The notes: generated by a model not told the origin, from the letters alone. Positions 27,351 to 36,178 are shown, counted from the first letter of the stretch. The stretch is 64,000 nucleotides of DNA from Martinezella lusitana (GCF_014207095.1 NZ_JACHBG010000002.1:372001-436000); one strand, 5' to 3'. Program-made: numbers and translations.

Positions 27351-29729
27351 ATGGCGGATTTTGTAGCAGTCATTCGACGGGCCGTTGACGGCCTGACGGA
27401 CAATACTCCCGAGATGCGGGTCAAGGTTTACGATCGGGCTCGTGGTGCCGTTCAACGGCAGCTTGAGAGTATGAAGCCGCGCCCGCCCGAGGAAATGCTC
27501 CGCCGTCAGCTCGACAAGCTTGAGGCCGCGATCGTCGAGGTCGAGGCCGAACATGCCGAGGCGATGCCGGCGGCAGAAGAGCCGGTCGCCGCAGCACCTG
27601 TCGTGCATCATGAGGTCGCGCCCGAACCCGCCGAGCAGCATCACGCCGAAGTGGAGGCTCATCAGGAGCCCGAAGCGCACGAGCAGGAACCGGTTTCCGC
27701 CGAAGTTCACCATGAGGAGCCAAGCGCTCCTCAACCTGTTCATGAAGAACTCGTCCATGAAGAGCCGGCTGCTTATGCCGAGCCAGACCGATCGCATGAA
27801 CATGCGCGTGCGGAGGAATGGAGCGAGCCGTATCAGGAAGTGCATCATGCTGCAGCCGAGCAGCCTGCCGCTGCCGAGCATCATGTCGCTGTTCCCGAAG
27901 AACCGGTCCACGAGCCGGTCCATCATGAAGAGGCTCCTGCCTATCATGAAGAACCCAGGCACCATGCAGAAGAAATACAGCCTGTTGCCGTCGAACCTGC
28001 CCACGCAGCTCCTGCGCCTCAGGTTGCGATAACGCCGGTCGATGACGTCATAAATCAGGTAGAGCAGATTTGGGCTGAGGTCGACGCGCCGGTTCGTCAC
28101 GTTGCGCCCGAGCCGGCGGCTCCACATCATGATGAACCTTCCATGCCGGCTGCGGCTTTTGCCGACGCCGCATTCGGACATCCGGTGGCCCCCGCGGAAC
28201 ACGCGAAGGCGCCGGCTGCCAATACCGGTTTCGCCTGGGATGCGGATGTGTTCGAAGAGTTGCAGCCGCTGCCGGCTGCCACTCAACCGGCGCAGCCAGT
28301 TCGGCAGATGCCGGACAATGCTTTCGAGGATGTCGATCTTTTCGCTGACGTGCATCCGACCCGCAAGGCCGAACCCACTGCGGATACGAGCAATGACGGC
28401 TGGCGCGAGCTCAAGGAACTTGCCGGTTTCGACAAGCGCGCGGAAGACGATCGCGGTGGCTCGGCCTCCGTTCCACCGGATCTCGATCAGGCGATGGCGG
28501 CAAAGCTGCAGGGCAAGAGCTTCCGCATGGAGCCGAAGCGCCGCCGCTTCAATGTCACGGGCGTAATCCTGACGCTTGTCGGTCTCGCCGTCGTTGGCGG
28601 TGGCGGTTATGCGGCATGGCTGAACCGTGACGCGCTCAACAATATGGTGACCAAGCTCGTCAGCTCGGCACCGAAAAGCACCTCGACGCCTCCCGCTTCG
28701 GAAGCGTCGAGCAACAACATTGCCAGCAACAAAGCTGCGACTGCTCCGGCGCAGCCGGCGGCCGCACCGACGCAGAGCAATACAGCTGCCACCAAGCCGG
28801 CGGGAGCCGGCAATACCGATGTCGCCGCGCTGAATGGCGATCCGAACACCGTCAATACCAAGTTCACACAGCGCCTTTTGGCCGACGGCTCGGAAGAGGA
28901 TAAGGGTCCGGCGGCAGGTGGTCAGCCGGGTGTCGTCGAAGGCAAGTCTGTTGCCGAGCAGAATGTGGCCTCTGCGACGCCAGCTGCCGCGAGCACGCCA
29001 CCGGCTGCCGCCGCAACGCCGCCTGCAAACAATGCGGCTGCGCCCCAGGCTCAGACGCCGGCCGGCGCCCCGCCGGCATCTTCGGACCAGCAGACGCCTG
29101 CGACTACTCAGCCGCAGACCGCGACGCAACCGCCTGCCGCCACTCAGCAGGCCGCTCCGGTTGTCAACGGACAGAAGGTTTTCCTTTATGAAGAGCGCCT
29201 GGGCCAAACCTCGCCCACGGCATTCCAGGGCACGGTCAGCTGGTCGCTGCAGGAAGGCAAGGGTGCTGATGGCCGTCCTGAGCCTTCGGTCCAGGGTCTC
29301 ATCAGCGTTCCCGACCGCGGCCTCGCGGCAACGATTACTGTTTCGCGAAATGGTGATCCCTCACTTCCGGCCAGCCATCTGATCGAACTTGCCTTCCAGG
29401 TGCCGCCGAATTTCGAGGGCGGAGCGATCGACAACGTGCAACGTGTTGCACTGAAAGCGACCGAGCAGGATCGCGGCGATGCTCTCATCGCGGTGCCGGC
29501 CAAGGTTACCGACGATGTCTATATGGTTGCGCTCAACGATTTCCCGGACGCGCGCAAGACCAATCTCGACCTGCTCAAGAGCCGCAACTGGATCGATATT
29601 CCGGTTGTCTATCGCAATGGTCGCCGTGCGCTTCTGACCATGGAGAAGGGGCCGACCGGCACGGATGCTTTCAACAAGGCGATTGCCGAATGGCAGGCGC
29701 TGGGTGGGGTTGCTTCCAGCGGGCAGTAG
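27351..29729 (+). CDS. Large single-pass envelope protein with His/Glu/Pro-rich cytoplasmic region
   Basis: I do not recognise a named function. The 792-residue product has a conserved-looking charged head (1-75: AVIRRAVDGLTDNTPEMR, VQRQLESMKPRPPEEMLRRQLDKLEAAIVE shortened here), a low-complexity stretch rich in His, Glu, Pro and Ala (about 80-225), a charged linker, one membrane helix (about 400-422, VILTLVGLAVVGGGGYAAWL), a Pro/Ala/Thr/Gln-rich stalk (about 445-600), and a folded carboxyl domain from about 605 (GQKVFLYEERLGQTSP). The helix placement predicts a cytoplasmic amino end and periplasmic carboxyl domain. GAGAAAG lies five bases before the ATG. It sits between purA and rpoH and ends at a terminator shared with rpoH. 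Confidence 0.82.
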   Translation: MADFVAVIRRAVDGLTDNTPEMRVKVYDRARGAVQRQLESMKPRPPEEMLRRQLDKLEAAIVEVEAEHAEAMPAAEEPVAAAPVVHHEVAPEPAEQHHAEVEAHQEPEAHEQEPVSAEVHHEEPSAPQPVHEELVHEEPAAYAEPDRSHEHARAEEWSEPYQEVHHAAAEQPAAAEHHVAVPEEPVHEPVHHEEAPAYHEEPRHHAEEIQPVAVEPAHAAPAPQVAITPVDDVINQVEQIWAEVDAPVRHVAPEPAAPHHDEPSMPAAAFADAAFGHPVAPAEHAKAPAANTGFAWDADVFEELQPLPAATQPAQPVRQMPDNAFEDVDLFADVHPTRKAEPTADTSNDGWRELKELAGFDKRAEDDRGGSASVPPDLDQAMAAKLQGKSFRMEPKRRRFNVTGVILTLVGLAVVGGGGYAAWLNRDALNNMVTKLVSSAPKSTSTPPASEASSNNIASNKAATAPAQPAAAPTQSNTAATKPAGAGNTDVAALNGDPNTVNTKFTQRLLADGSEEDKGPAAGGQPGVVEGKSVAEQNVASATPAAASTPPAAAATPPANNAAAPQAQTPAGAPPASSDQQTPATTQPQTATQPPAATQQAAPVVNGQKVFLYEERLGQTSPTAFQGTVSWSLQEGKGADGRPEPSVQGLISVPDRGLAATITVSRNGDPSLPASHLIELAFQVPPNFEGGAIDNVQRVALKATEQDRGDALIAVPAKVTDDVYMVALNDFPDARKTNLDLLKSRNWIDIPVVYRNGRRALLTMEKGPTGTDAFNKAIAEWQALGGVASSGQ

Positions 29730-29757
29730 AAATCTCCGGAAGTCATACGACATGCAA

Positions 29758-29780
29758 AAGGCGGGCTTGCAGCCCGCCTT
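29758..29780. terminator. Bidirectional terminator between the envelope protein gene and rpoH
   Basis: A perfect ten-base-pair hairpin, AAGGCGGGCT / AGCCCGCCTT with loop TGC, is flanked by AAAA on the left and TCTGTTTCT on the right, suitable for ending both convergent transcripts. Confidence 0.85.
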
Positions 29781-29816
29781 TCTGTTTCTACGGCTTAATT
29801 TTTCGAGCGGCGCGTG

Positions 29817-30725
29817 TTATGCCGTTGCTTCGACGACGCGAAGCGCCTTGGCACGCTCCAGCGCATCCTTCTGCACGGCTTCCTGAACCTTCTCGAAGGC
29901 GCGGACTTCGATCTGGCGGACACGTTCGCGGCTGATGTCGAATTCGGCCGAGAGGTCTTCCAGCGTAACCGGGTCTTCTGCAAGGCGGCGAGCCTCGAAG
30001 ATGCGGCGTTCGCGATCGTTCAAAACACCCATTGCGCGGGCCAGCATACGGCGACGCGTGTCGAGTTCATCCTGTTCGATCAGTACGTCTTCCTGGCTGT
30101 CGTGGTCATCCACCAGCCAATCCTGCCACTGTCCGGAGTCGCCTTCGGAAGCCTTGATCGGCGCATTCAGCGAAGCGTCGCCGGAGAGGCGGCGGTTCAT
30201 CGAAATGACCTCTTCTTCCGAGACGTTCAGCTTGGTGGCGATCTCGCTGACGTGTTCCGGCTTCAGATCGCCGTCGTCGATGGCCTGGATACGGCCCTTC
30301 AGGCGGCGCAGGTTGAAGAACAAGCGCTTCTGATTGGCAGTCGTGCCCATCTTCACCAGCGACCACGAGCGCAGGATATATTCCTGGATCGAGGCCTTGA
30401 TCCACCACATGGCATAGGTTGCCAGACGGAAGCCGCGTTCTGGGTCGAACTTCTTTACGGCCTGCATCAGGCCGACATTGCCTTCCGAAACGACTTCGCC
30501 GATCGGCAGGCCGTAGCCGCGATAGCCCATGGCGATCTTCGCCACGAGGCGCAGATGGCTGGTGACGAGCCTGTGTGCGGCCTGACGGTCTGCATGTTCC
30601 GCATAGCGCTTGGCGAGCATGTACTCTTCCTGCGGTTCCAGCATCGGGAACTTGCGGATCTCGTCCAGATAACGATTGAGGCCGGCTTCTCCGGCAGCAA
30701 TGGACGGTAAGGTATTACGGGCCAT
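29817..30725 (-). CDS. rpoH: RNA polymerase sigma-32 factor RpoH
   Basis: The 302-residue sigma factor directs RNA polymerase to heat-shock promoters. Region 2 is clear (LVTSHLRLVAKIAMGYRGYG, PIGEVVSEGNVGLMQAVKKF, LATYAMWWIKASIQEYILRS), the RpoH box QKRLFFNLRRLK follows, and region 4 has the helix-turn-helix TLEDLSAEFDISRERVRQIE. The length fits RpoH and not RpoD. Many rhizobia have two rpoH genes; the place beside purA and near ctrA matches my memory of rpoH1 of Sinorhizobium. GGAGGGTG lies seven bases before the ATG. Confidence 0.97.
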   Translation of the reverse strand: MARNTLPSIAAGEAGLNRYLDEIRKFPMLEPQEEYMLAKRYAEHADRQAAHRLVTSHLRLVAKIAMGYRGYGLPIGEVVSEGNVGLMQAVKKFDPERGFRLATYAMWWIKASIQEYILRSWSLVKMGTTANQKRLFFNLRRLKGRIQAIDDGDLKPEHVSEIATKLNVSEEEVISMNRRLSGDASLNAPIKASEGDSGQWQDWLVDDHDSQEDVLIEQDELDTRRRMLARAMGVLNDRERRIFEARRLAEDPVTLEDLSAEFDISRERVRQIEVRAFEKVQEAVQKDALERAKALRVVEATA

Positions 30726-31103
30726 GATTGTGCACCCTCCTATTCAAAGATTTGGTTCCTTCTGGGGGCGTAATTTGCGCGCCTTCTGCGAAGCGGACCA
30801 AGGCGTACGGGTCCGGGGACCCCGCACTCAACCAATGTAAAGATAAGTACGGCGAAACCGTGATTCAAGGATGTGGTCACGCAAGTGTTATAGCAGCGTG
30901 ACCACTGGTCCCGCTGTGACGTCGCCCTTGGGATTTCCTCCCGAATAGTCCGGCGCCGTATGGCATGGCCGTATCGATTTCCCCAAACGCGGTCGCGTTT
31001 TCGGTCAGCGCAGGCGCTCGGACTTCGGTCCTTCATGGTCCGTTATTATAGGGCGGTGAACGCCGGCAGTCCAGTTGGACAAAAGGCGGAAGCAATCTTG
31101 CCT
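30726..31103 (-). promoter_or_regulatory. rpoH upstream region
   Basis: No coding frame is convincing here. Reading the minus strand, TTGAAT (30863-30868) and TATCTT (30840-30845) are separated by exactly 17 bases and make a good sigma70-like promoter about 115 bases before rpoH, leaving a leader that contains a GGTCC/GGACC self-complementary patch. Just upstream of the -35 box is a ten-base-pair perfect inverted repeat (listed separately). The remaining part towards 31103 shows nothing specific. Confidence 0.5.
30873..30905. promoter_or_regulatory. Perfect inverted repeat upstream of the rpoH promoter
   Basis: GTGGTCACGC-N13-GCGTGACCAC is perfectly symmetrical and ends only a few bases upstream of the predicted rpoH -35 box. 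The arms are 23 bases apart centre to centre, two helical turns, as expected for a dimeric regulator binding one face of DNA. There is no T-run, so a terminator is less likely. Confidence 0.5.
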
Positions 31104-31670
31104 CTATTCGCAACGCCCGTATAGGCGCTCGTTTCCATCAATCACTTCAAGCAGGACGTTGGGGCTGACGAGCAGAAGGTTTGCCACCCGATTAGCGGTC
31201 TCCAAATATTGCCGGTCGAATATATCCAATTCCTTTGATGGTAGATTGTCCTTTTGGTGGTTATTTGCAATCAGGGCGTCGATGTCGGTCCTAATGTGAT
31301 AGGAAATGCCCTTTCGAAATATATACTTGAATTCATAGGTGGCTTTTCCAAGTGTGATCGACTTGGATGCCGTGTAATCGTTTATTTTCTGAAACCTGAC
31401 GGGTACATTCACGCAGGATTTCGCGATGGCGTCCTCATTGTCCAGGCTAATCATGTCCAGGATGGTCCACGTGCCCTGGATCTGATCAAGCAAGCGATCA
31501 TTCCGGTTTGAATCTACTTTGTCTGCTTCCCCAATCGTCAAATGGGCTCGATCTGAAAGGGCGGGAACGACCATTTCAAGAGATGCGGCAAATTCATCCT
31601 TCAACGGTGAGGTCTGCCCAAGACTTGGCGCGACTAACAAAAATACAGATGTAATCAATAATTTATGCAT
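31104..31670 (-). CDS. Putative exported protein, paralogue of its upstream neighbour
   Basis: The 188-residue protein begins with a signal peptide (MHKLLITSVFLLVAPSLGQ) and is otherwise unrecognised. GGGGAGCAGG lies just before the ATG at 31670. Its carboxyl half aligns with the next gene upstream: both share CxxxPVxF, a YxxRxD segment, a NxAN/NANxV segment and end in DGxxxLxxRCE, so the two are diverged tandem duplicates. Codon use is more AT-rich than neighbouring housekeeping genes, which fits an accessory pair. Location would be periplasmic. Confidence 0.7.
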   Translation of the reverse strand: MHKLLITSVFLLVAPSLGQTSPLKDEFAASLEMVVPALSDRAHLTIGEADKVDSNRNDRLLDQIQGTWTILDMISLDNEDAIAKSCVNVPVRFQKINDYTASKSITLGKATYEFKYIFRKGISYHIRTDIDALIANNHQKDNLPSKELDIFDRQYLETANRVANLLLVSPNVLLEVIDGNERLYGRCE

Positions 31671-31705
31671 TACCTGCTCCCCGATGCCAACGATTTTTAA
31701 AAACT

Positions 31706-32275
31706 CTATTGTTCGCAACGAGCTAATAATAATGGCACGCCATCATTGGTGGTCATCAGAACATTTTGTGAGAGCGGGATAACGGTCACCACCTGATTTG
31801 CGTTGTGCAAGGTATTCGCCAGAAAAAAATCTCTCTGTTTCTCGTAGCCAAGCGAGCTGTAAAGCTTGAGATCCGTCTCGAAATCCTTTCTGACATTATA
31901 TTGCGCTCCACTATCACTGATGTAGACGTCTTTTACCGATCTTCCTCCAGCATTGCTCTCAACGGAAAATGAATACTCCGACAATCTGGTGAAAGTGACG
32001 GGATTGTCGCGGCAATTCTTTGCCAGCTCCTCCTGATCTGCGCTTCGACGGGAGTCGGATGCAAACCAAGTCCATCGACTGTTGGTGACCAACCCCATCA
32101 ACATCTCGCGGCGCAACTTTGCGACGGCGGTGGGCATGATATCGGGCGACACTGGAAAATAAAACTTTGCCTTTGCTTGCCGAAACTCGTCCAGATGCTG
32201 CGCCGACATTGCTGGATTCGCGAAAACGGCGGTCAATAGGACTACCAATGGGACTGCAAGAACCGACCGCATCAT
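31706..32275 (-). CDS. Putative exported protein, tandem paralogue
   Basis: The 189-residue protein starts at adjacent ATGs (32275 or 32272) after GAGGGAGAAG and has a signal peptide (MMRSVLAVPLVVLLTAVFA, cleavage after ANPAMSA). The mature part has two widely spaced cysteines (KNCRDNPVTF and LLLARCEQ), possibly a disulfide conserved in the neighbour. The 35-base gap to the downstream paralogue suggests one operon. No function is assigned. Confidence 0.72.
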   Translation of the reverse strand: MMRSVLAVPLVVLLTAVFANPAMSAQHLDEFRQAKAKFYFPVSPDIMPTAVAKLRREMLMGLVTNSRWTWFASDSRRSADQEELAKNCRDNPVTFTRLSEYSFSVESNAGGRSVKDVYISDSGAQYNVRKDFETDLKLYSSLGYEKQRDFFLANTLHNANQVVTVIPLSQNVLMTTNDGVPLLLARCEQ

Positions 32276-32470
32276 CTTCTCCCTCGAATGGTCTTTCACA
32301 TGGCGTGTTATTGTCCGCATGTCATGCGATGCATGCCAGCGACGGTGGATTCGGGCAACCTGGAGATGTAGCGGAATTGGAGACAGGCCTGCGGTCTGTT
32401 TTCGATGTTGCTGCTGCGCGCAGATCTATATCCACCGGACAGCGATCGAAATTGCGGACGGTGTGTTTCG

Positions 32471-33496
32471 CTATCCCCTGAGCGCTGCCACCAACTCCTC
32501 CATATCATCCGGCAGGGGCGCTTCGAAGTGCATAATCTCGCCGGTGCGGGGATGTTCGAACTGCAGCATATAGGCATGCAGCGCCTGCCGGGTGAAGCGG
32601 TTGACGACCTGCTTGGCCGGCTCCGGCAGCAGATTGGCCTTGGTCTTGAAGCCGCCGCCATAGACCGCGTCGCCCAGCAGCGGATGGCCGATATGGGCCA
32701 TGTGTACGCGGATCTGGTGCGTGCGGCCGGTTTCGAGATGGCAATCGACCAGCGAGGCGAGGGCGATTGCATCCGCCCCTTCGTGGAAGCGCTCCAGCAC
32801 TTCGTAATGCGTGATGGCTTCGTCGGCATCCTGGGAGGTGGGACGCTTGACCGCGCGGCGCGTGCGGTCAACGCTCGAGCGCCCCAGGGGGGCGTCGATG
32901 GTGCCGATGAGCTGGCGCGGACGACCCCAGACGATGGCCTGATAGGCGCGCTCCAGCGATGTCGTTCGGCCGTGGTCGGCAAACTGCAGCGACAGATGGC
33001 GGTGGGCGACATCGTTCTTGGCAACGACCATGACGCCGGTCGTGTCCTTGTCCAGCCGGTGGACGATACCCGGCCGGCGCACGCCGCCAATGCCGGAAAG
33101 GCTATCGCCACAATGATGGATCAGCGCGTTGACCAGCGTGCCCGTCCAGTTGCCCGCTGCGGGATGAACGACAAGCCCGGCCGGCTTTGAGATGACGATG
33201 ATGTCCTCATCCTCGTAAAGCACGTCGAGCGGGATATCTTCGCCCAGTGGCGTCGGGTCCTCGGGCTCAGGCAGGGTGATCTCGTAGGTGTCGCCGGGGC
33301 GCACCTTGCGCTTGGCATCGGTCACTGCCTCGCCATTGAGCAATACGGCACCTTCCTTGAGCATCGCCTGGACGCGATTGCGGGAAAATTCCTTGCCGAA
33401 CTGGGCCGTCAGCCACGCATCGAGCCGTCCTTCGGCGTTTTCATCGGCGGTTAGGACTTTTCTATTGTCCGCGGCTTCTTTAAAGGGGTCGCTCAA
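32471..33496 (-). CDS. RluA family 23S rRNA pseudouridine synthase (RluD-like)
   Basis: The protein of about 341 residues converts uridine to pseudouridine in large-subunit rRNA. It has an S4 RNA-binding domain (RLDAWLTAQFG, NRVQAMLKEGAVLLNG) and a catalytic domain with HRLDKDTTG, in which Asp149 is catalytic, plus ISKPAGLVVHPA and TGRTHQIRVHMAHIGHPLLGD. This layout with S4 domain fits RluD. I choose the TTG at 33496, seven bases after GGAG, giving MSDPFKEAADN; a further TTG 33 bases upstream is less well placed. It is divergent from a small membrane-protein gene. Confidence 0.9.
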   Translation of the reverse strand: MSDPFKEAADNRKVLTADENAEGRLDAWLTAQFGKEFSRNRVQAMLKEGAVLLNGEAVTDAKRKVRPGDTYEITLPEPEDPTPLGEDIPLDVLYEDEDIIVISKPAGLVVHPAAGNWTGTLVNALIHHCGDSLSGIGGVRRPGIVHRLDKDTTGVMVVAKNDVAHRHLSLQFADHGRTTSLERAYQAIVWGRPRQLIGTIDAPLGRSSVDRTRRAVKRPTSQDADEAITHYEVLERFHEGADAIALASLVDCHLETGRTHQIRVHMAHIGHPLLGDAVYGGGFKTKANLLPEPAKQVVNRFTRQALHAYMLQFEHPRTGEIMHFEAPLPDDMEELVAALRG

Positions 33497-33546
33497 ACGT
33501 ATTTCTCCGGCGCTCAAGGGCGCTCTCAATCAGTAAGGACGCATCG

Positions 33547-33924
33547 ATGACGAATCTCGAGCCAGAAGATCAAGAGGAAAAGCCCCTCGATCCGGCCCTG
33601 GAGAAAGTCCGACGCAAGATGATCCGCCTGCAGATCGTTTCCGCGGCTGTCATGGTGGTGAGCCTTATGGCTGTCTTCGGCGCCGTTGTCTACAAGACGA
33701 TGAAGCAACCGGCAAAGCCGGCGAGCCAGACGAGCGCCAATATTCCTTCGGATGCTCCGGCTGCCGTTCAGGCACTGTTGCCGGCCGGCTTCACCGTCCA
33801 GTCGACTGCGCTATCGGGAAATCAGGTGCTGTTTTACGGTACGCTCGCCAGCGGCCAGAGGCAGGCCATCATCTTCGATTATGCCATTGGCCGCATCGTG
33901 ACGACCATATCCCTGTCGAACTGA
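33547..33924 (+). CDS. Small single-pass membrane protein
   Basis: The 125-residue protein has a charged cytoplasmic head (NLEPEDQEEKPLDPALEKVRR split around residue 20), one membrane helix (about 28-50, IVSAAVMVVSLMAVFGAVVY) and a periplasmic domain with LLPAGFTVQSTALSGNQV and IIFDYAIGRIV. I know similar unnamed proteins beside this rRNA methylase gene in rhizobia but no function. AAGGA lies before the ATG. It ends eight bases before the TrmH-type gene, so they form an operon. Confidence 0.78.
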   Translation: MTNLEPEDQEEKPLDPALEKVRRKMIRLQIVSAAVMVVSLMAVFGAVVYKTMKQPAKPASQTSANIPSDAPAAVQALLPAGFTVQSTALSGNQVLFYGTLASGQRQAIIFDYAIGRIVTTISLSN

Positions 33925-33931
33925 CGGCATC

Positions 33932-34765
33932 ATGATGACGAGCGACCGGCTCATCGAGATCACGCATCCCGACGATCCCCGTATCGCCGAGTTCCGGGAT
34001 ATTCGTGAGCGCGATCTGACCGGCCGAGAGAGCCGTTTCATTGCCGAGGGGACGGTCGTGCTGCGACTTCTTGCCGGAGCGCATGCGGCGCAGGGAGAAT
34101 TCGTCGCGGAGAAAGTGCTGCTGCTCAGGAACCGCGTTTCAGGGCTCAGCGACATCATCGATGCGTTTCCGGCAGATGTTCCAGTCTATGTCGCGACCTC
34201 GGAGGTGCTCGATGGCATCGTCGGGTTTCATCTGCATCGCGGCGTTCTGGCGCTTGGTCGCCGCAGGAGCGAGATCGAACTTGGCGCTTTTCTCGACCGC
34301 TTGCCGCAGCAGGCGCTTGTGCTTGCCGGCTGTGGCATCTCCAACCACGATAATATGGGTTCCATGTTCCGCAATGCGGCGGCCTTCGGGGCCGATGCGG
34401 TACTGCTCGACGAGACGTGCTGCGACCCGCTCTATCGCAAGGCGCTGCGTGTCTCGGTCGGTTCGATCCTGACCTTGCCTTATTGCCGGCAGTCGAGCGA
34501 CCTCGACCTGCTGGCCGCAATGGCCGATCGCGGCTTTGCGATCTGGAGCCTGTCTCCGCAAGGCGAGGTGGATATTCGCGATGTGCCGGCCCGCGAGCGC
34601 ATGGCGCTTGTCGTCGGCACGGAGGGGGAGGGGTTGCCCCAGAGCATCCTGTCCGCCTTCGGCAGCGTGCGTATTCCGCAAGCTCCCGGTCTGGACAGCC
34701 TGAACGTTGCGACCGCCAGCGGCATTGCACTTTTCGAGATGGCGGCGCGGATCAAGCGGATCTAA
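33932..34765 (+). CDS. TrmH/SpoU family RNA methyltransferase
   Basis: The 277-residue protein is a knotted SPOUT methyltransferase that 2'-O-methylates rRNA or tRNA with SAM. The three motifs are present: NHDNMGSMFRNAAAFGAD (motif 1 with the catalytic arginine), LVVGTEGEGLP (motif 2) and DSLNVATASGIALFE (motif 3). The amino-terminal part (about 1-110) resembles an RNA-binding L30e-like extension. Two ATGs are adjacent at 33932 and 33935. The precise RNA target is unknown. Confidence 0.9.
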   Translation: MMTSDRLIEITHPDDPRIAEFRDIRERDLTGRESRFIAEGTVVLRLLAGAHAAQGEFVAEKVLLLRNRVSGLSDIIDAFPADVPVYVATSEVLDGIVGFHLHRGVLALGRRRSEIELGAFLDRLPQQALVLAGCGISNHDNMGSMFRNAAAFGADAVLLDETCCDPLYRKALRVSVGSILTLPYCRQSSDLDLLAAMADRGFAIWSLSPQGEVDIRDVPARERMALVVGTEGEGLPQSILSAFGSVRIPQAPGLDSLNVATASGIALFEMAARIKRI

Positions 34766-34802
34766 GCGTAACGCCTCGTGCCCGTCAGGATATTTCCGCC
34801 CA

Positions 34803-35996
34803 CTACGGATGCTTTGGCAACAGGGCTGCCACCCTGTCGGCAAGGCTGACGCGCGAGCCAGCTTCGGCAGGGCCTCTATCCTTGGAAAGAAGGTCGATGA
34901 TGGGCGAAGTGTCGCCTTCCTTGAGGGCCGTCAACGCCACCATGTTGGCGGCAATCGTCGCAATTTCCTCGCGTATGGCTTCTTCATGTGCCGGCGAACG
35001 TGCCTTCACCAGTCGGTCCGAAAGGGCGGCGGCCCGATTGCGAGCCTCTTCCGTCATTTGGGCGATATCGTCTTCCACTGTTCGTTCCGGTTCGGCCGAG
35101 TTCGTTTGATTGTCGGCCGTATCCTTGATGGCCGATATAGCGGACAATTTAGGCGTTTTTGCCGACTTTCTGGGTGGGGTGATGCCAGCGCTACGCAGGA
35201 GCTTGTTGGCTTCTCTCGATTCCTTGACGGTTGCTTCGAGGCGTTCCTTCAAGCGCGCCATGTCCTGGGCGTGCCGCGCGATCGCGGTTTCCTTGTCGGC
35301 GTTGCCGGCGATTTCGCGATTCAACCGCTCTTCCAGCCGTTTGTTCTTGTCGCTCTCCTGATGCAGCGCCTGCTCGGCCTCCGCCGCACGCAGGCTCGCC
35401 GTGCTCAGATCCTGGCGCAGCGTCTCGCGCTCATCCCGCAAGCCATTGATGCGCAGCTTCAGGCTTTCGATCTCAGTTTCGCGCGTTGCGAGGTCGATTT
35501 TCAGATTATCGGCGTCGGCGGCCATCTTGGTCATGCGCTTACGCAGGCCGTCGATATCGGCTTCCTTCTCGGCACTTGCCTGTTCGGCTGCGTGAATGCC
35601 CGACTTCAGCTGACTTATGTAGCTCTCCTCGCGGCGCAAGCGCGAGCGCAGCTCACCCGCTTCCACTTCCAGGTCGTCGATGCGCGTCTGCAGCTCGGTA
35701 TTGCCGCTGACGAGTCGGCTGGCTTCCTGCTGCAGCTTGCCGTTATGGATCCGCAGCGCGACAGTTTTGTCTCGCTCCTGCGTCAGAGCCTGCTCGGTTC
35801 TGGCGTTTTCGGCGGCAAAGAGTGCGCGGGCCATATCCTTCTGCGCCCGCACTTCCTGAGGGCTCAGCGGCATGGTCGCCTTCAGGCGTTTTTCGGTGAA
35901 CCAAACGATGCGGCGATGGATTGCCGGCGCAATGAGAAAGACCAGAAGCGCGGCCGTCAGAAAGCCCAATCCGAACAAAAGAGCAAATTGAATCAC
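34803..35996 (-). CDS. Membrane-anchored coiled-coil protein
   Basis: The 397-residue protein has one amino-terminal membrane helix (about 4-27, ALLFGLGFLTAALLVFLIAP) and then a nearly continuous coiled coil (about 60-285) with heptad runs of Leu, Glu, Arg and Lys. A carboxyl domain (about 315-395: EEARNRAAALSDRLVKA, EEAIREEIATIAANMVAL) may be globular. The helix orientation predicts the coil in the cytoplasm. No function is known to me; such proteins can be scaffolds at the cell pole or envelope. It is convergent with the TrmH gene. Confidence 0.78.
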   Translation of the reverse strand: MIQFALLFGLGFLTAALLVFLIAPAIHRRIVWFTEKRLKATMPLSPQEVRAQKDMARALFAAENARTEQALTQERDKTVALRIHNGKLQQEASRLVSGNTELQTRIDDLEVEAGELRSRLRREESYISQLKSGIHAAEQASAEKEADIDGLRKRMTKMAADADNLKIDLATRETEIESLKLRINGLRDERETLRQDLSTASLRAAEAEQALHQESDKNKRLEERLNREIAGNADKETAIARHAQDMARLKERLEATVKESREANKLLRSAGITPPRKSAKTPKLSAISAIKDTADNQTNSAEPERTVEDDIAQMTEEARNRAAALSDRLVKARSPAHEEAIREEIATIAANMVALTALKEGDTSPIIDLLSKDRGPAEAGSRVSLADRVAALLPKHP

Positions 35997-36121
35997 GACG
36001 CGGCCAGTATCCTGGGGTTATTTTCGATCTCGATGAAATGAATAATCATGGGCAGGCTACATGGGCAAGCGTTTAAATCAGATATGGTTTATCGCTGCGG
36101 GCCGGATTTACTGAAAGAAAA

Positions 36122-36142
36122 GGCCCGCAAACTGAGCGGGCC
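36122..36142 (-). terminator. Terminator of eipA
   Basis: On the minus strand GGCCCGC-TCAGTTT-GCGGGCC is followed by TTTTCTTTC, a standard Rho-independent terminator 37 bases after the eipA stop. Confidence 0.85.
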
Positions 36143-36178
36143 AAAGCTGCGGCTGCCTGGGAGCGGGTATTATACGGC

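Noticed and set aside
27300..29207. A 635-codon Arg/Leu-rich open frame antisense to the His-rich envelope protein
   Set aside because: Its composition is the antisense image of the Ala/Glu/His/Pro repeats, and the sense frame has a proper start, membrane helix and folded domain.
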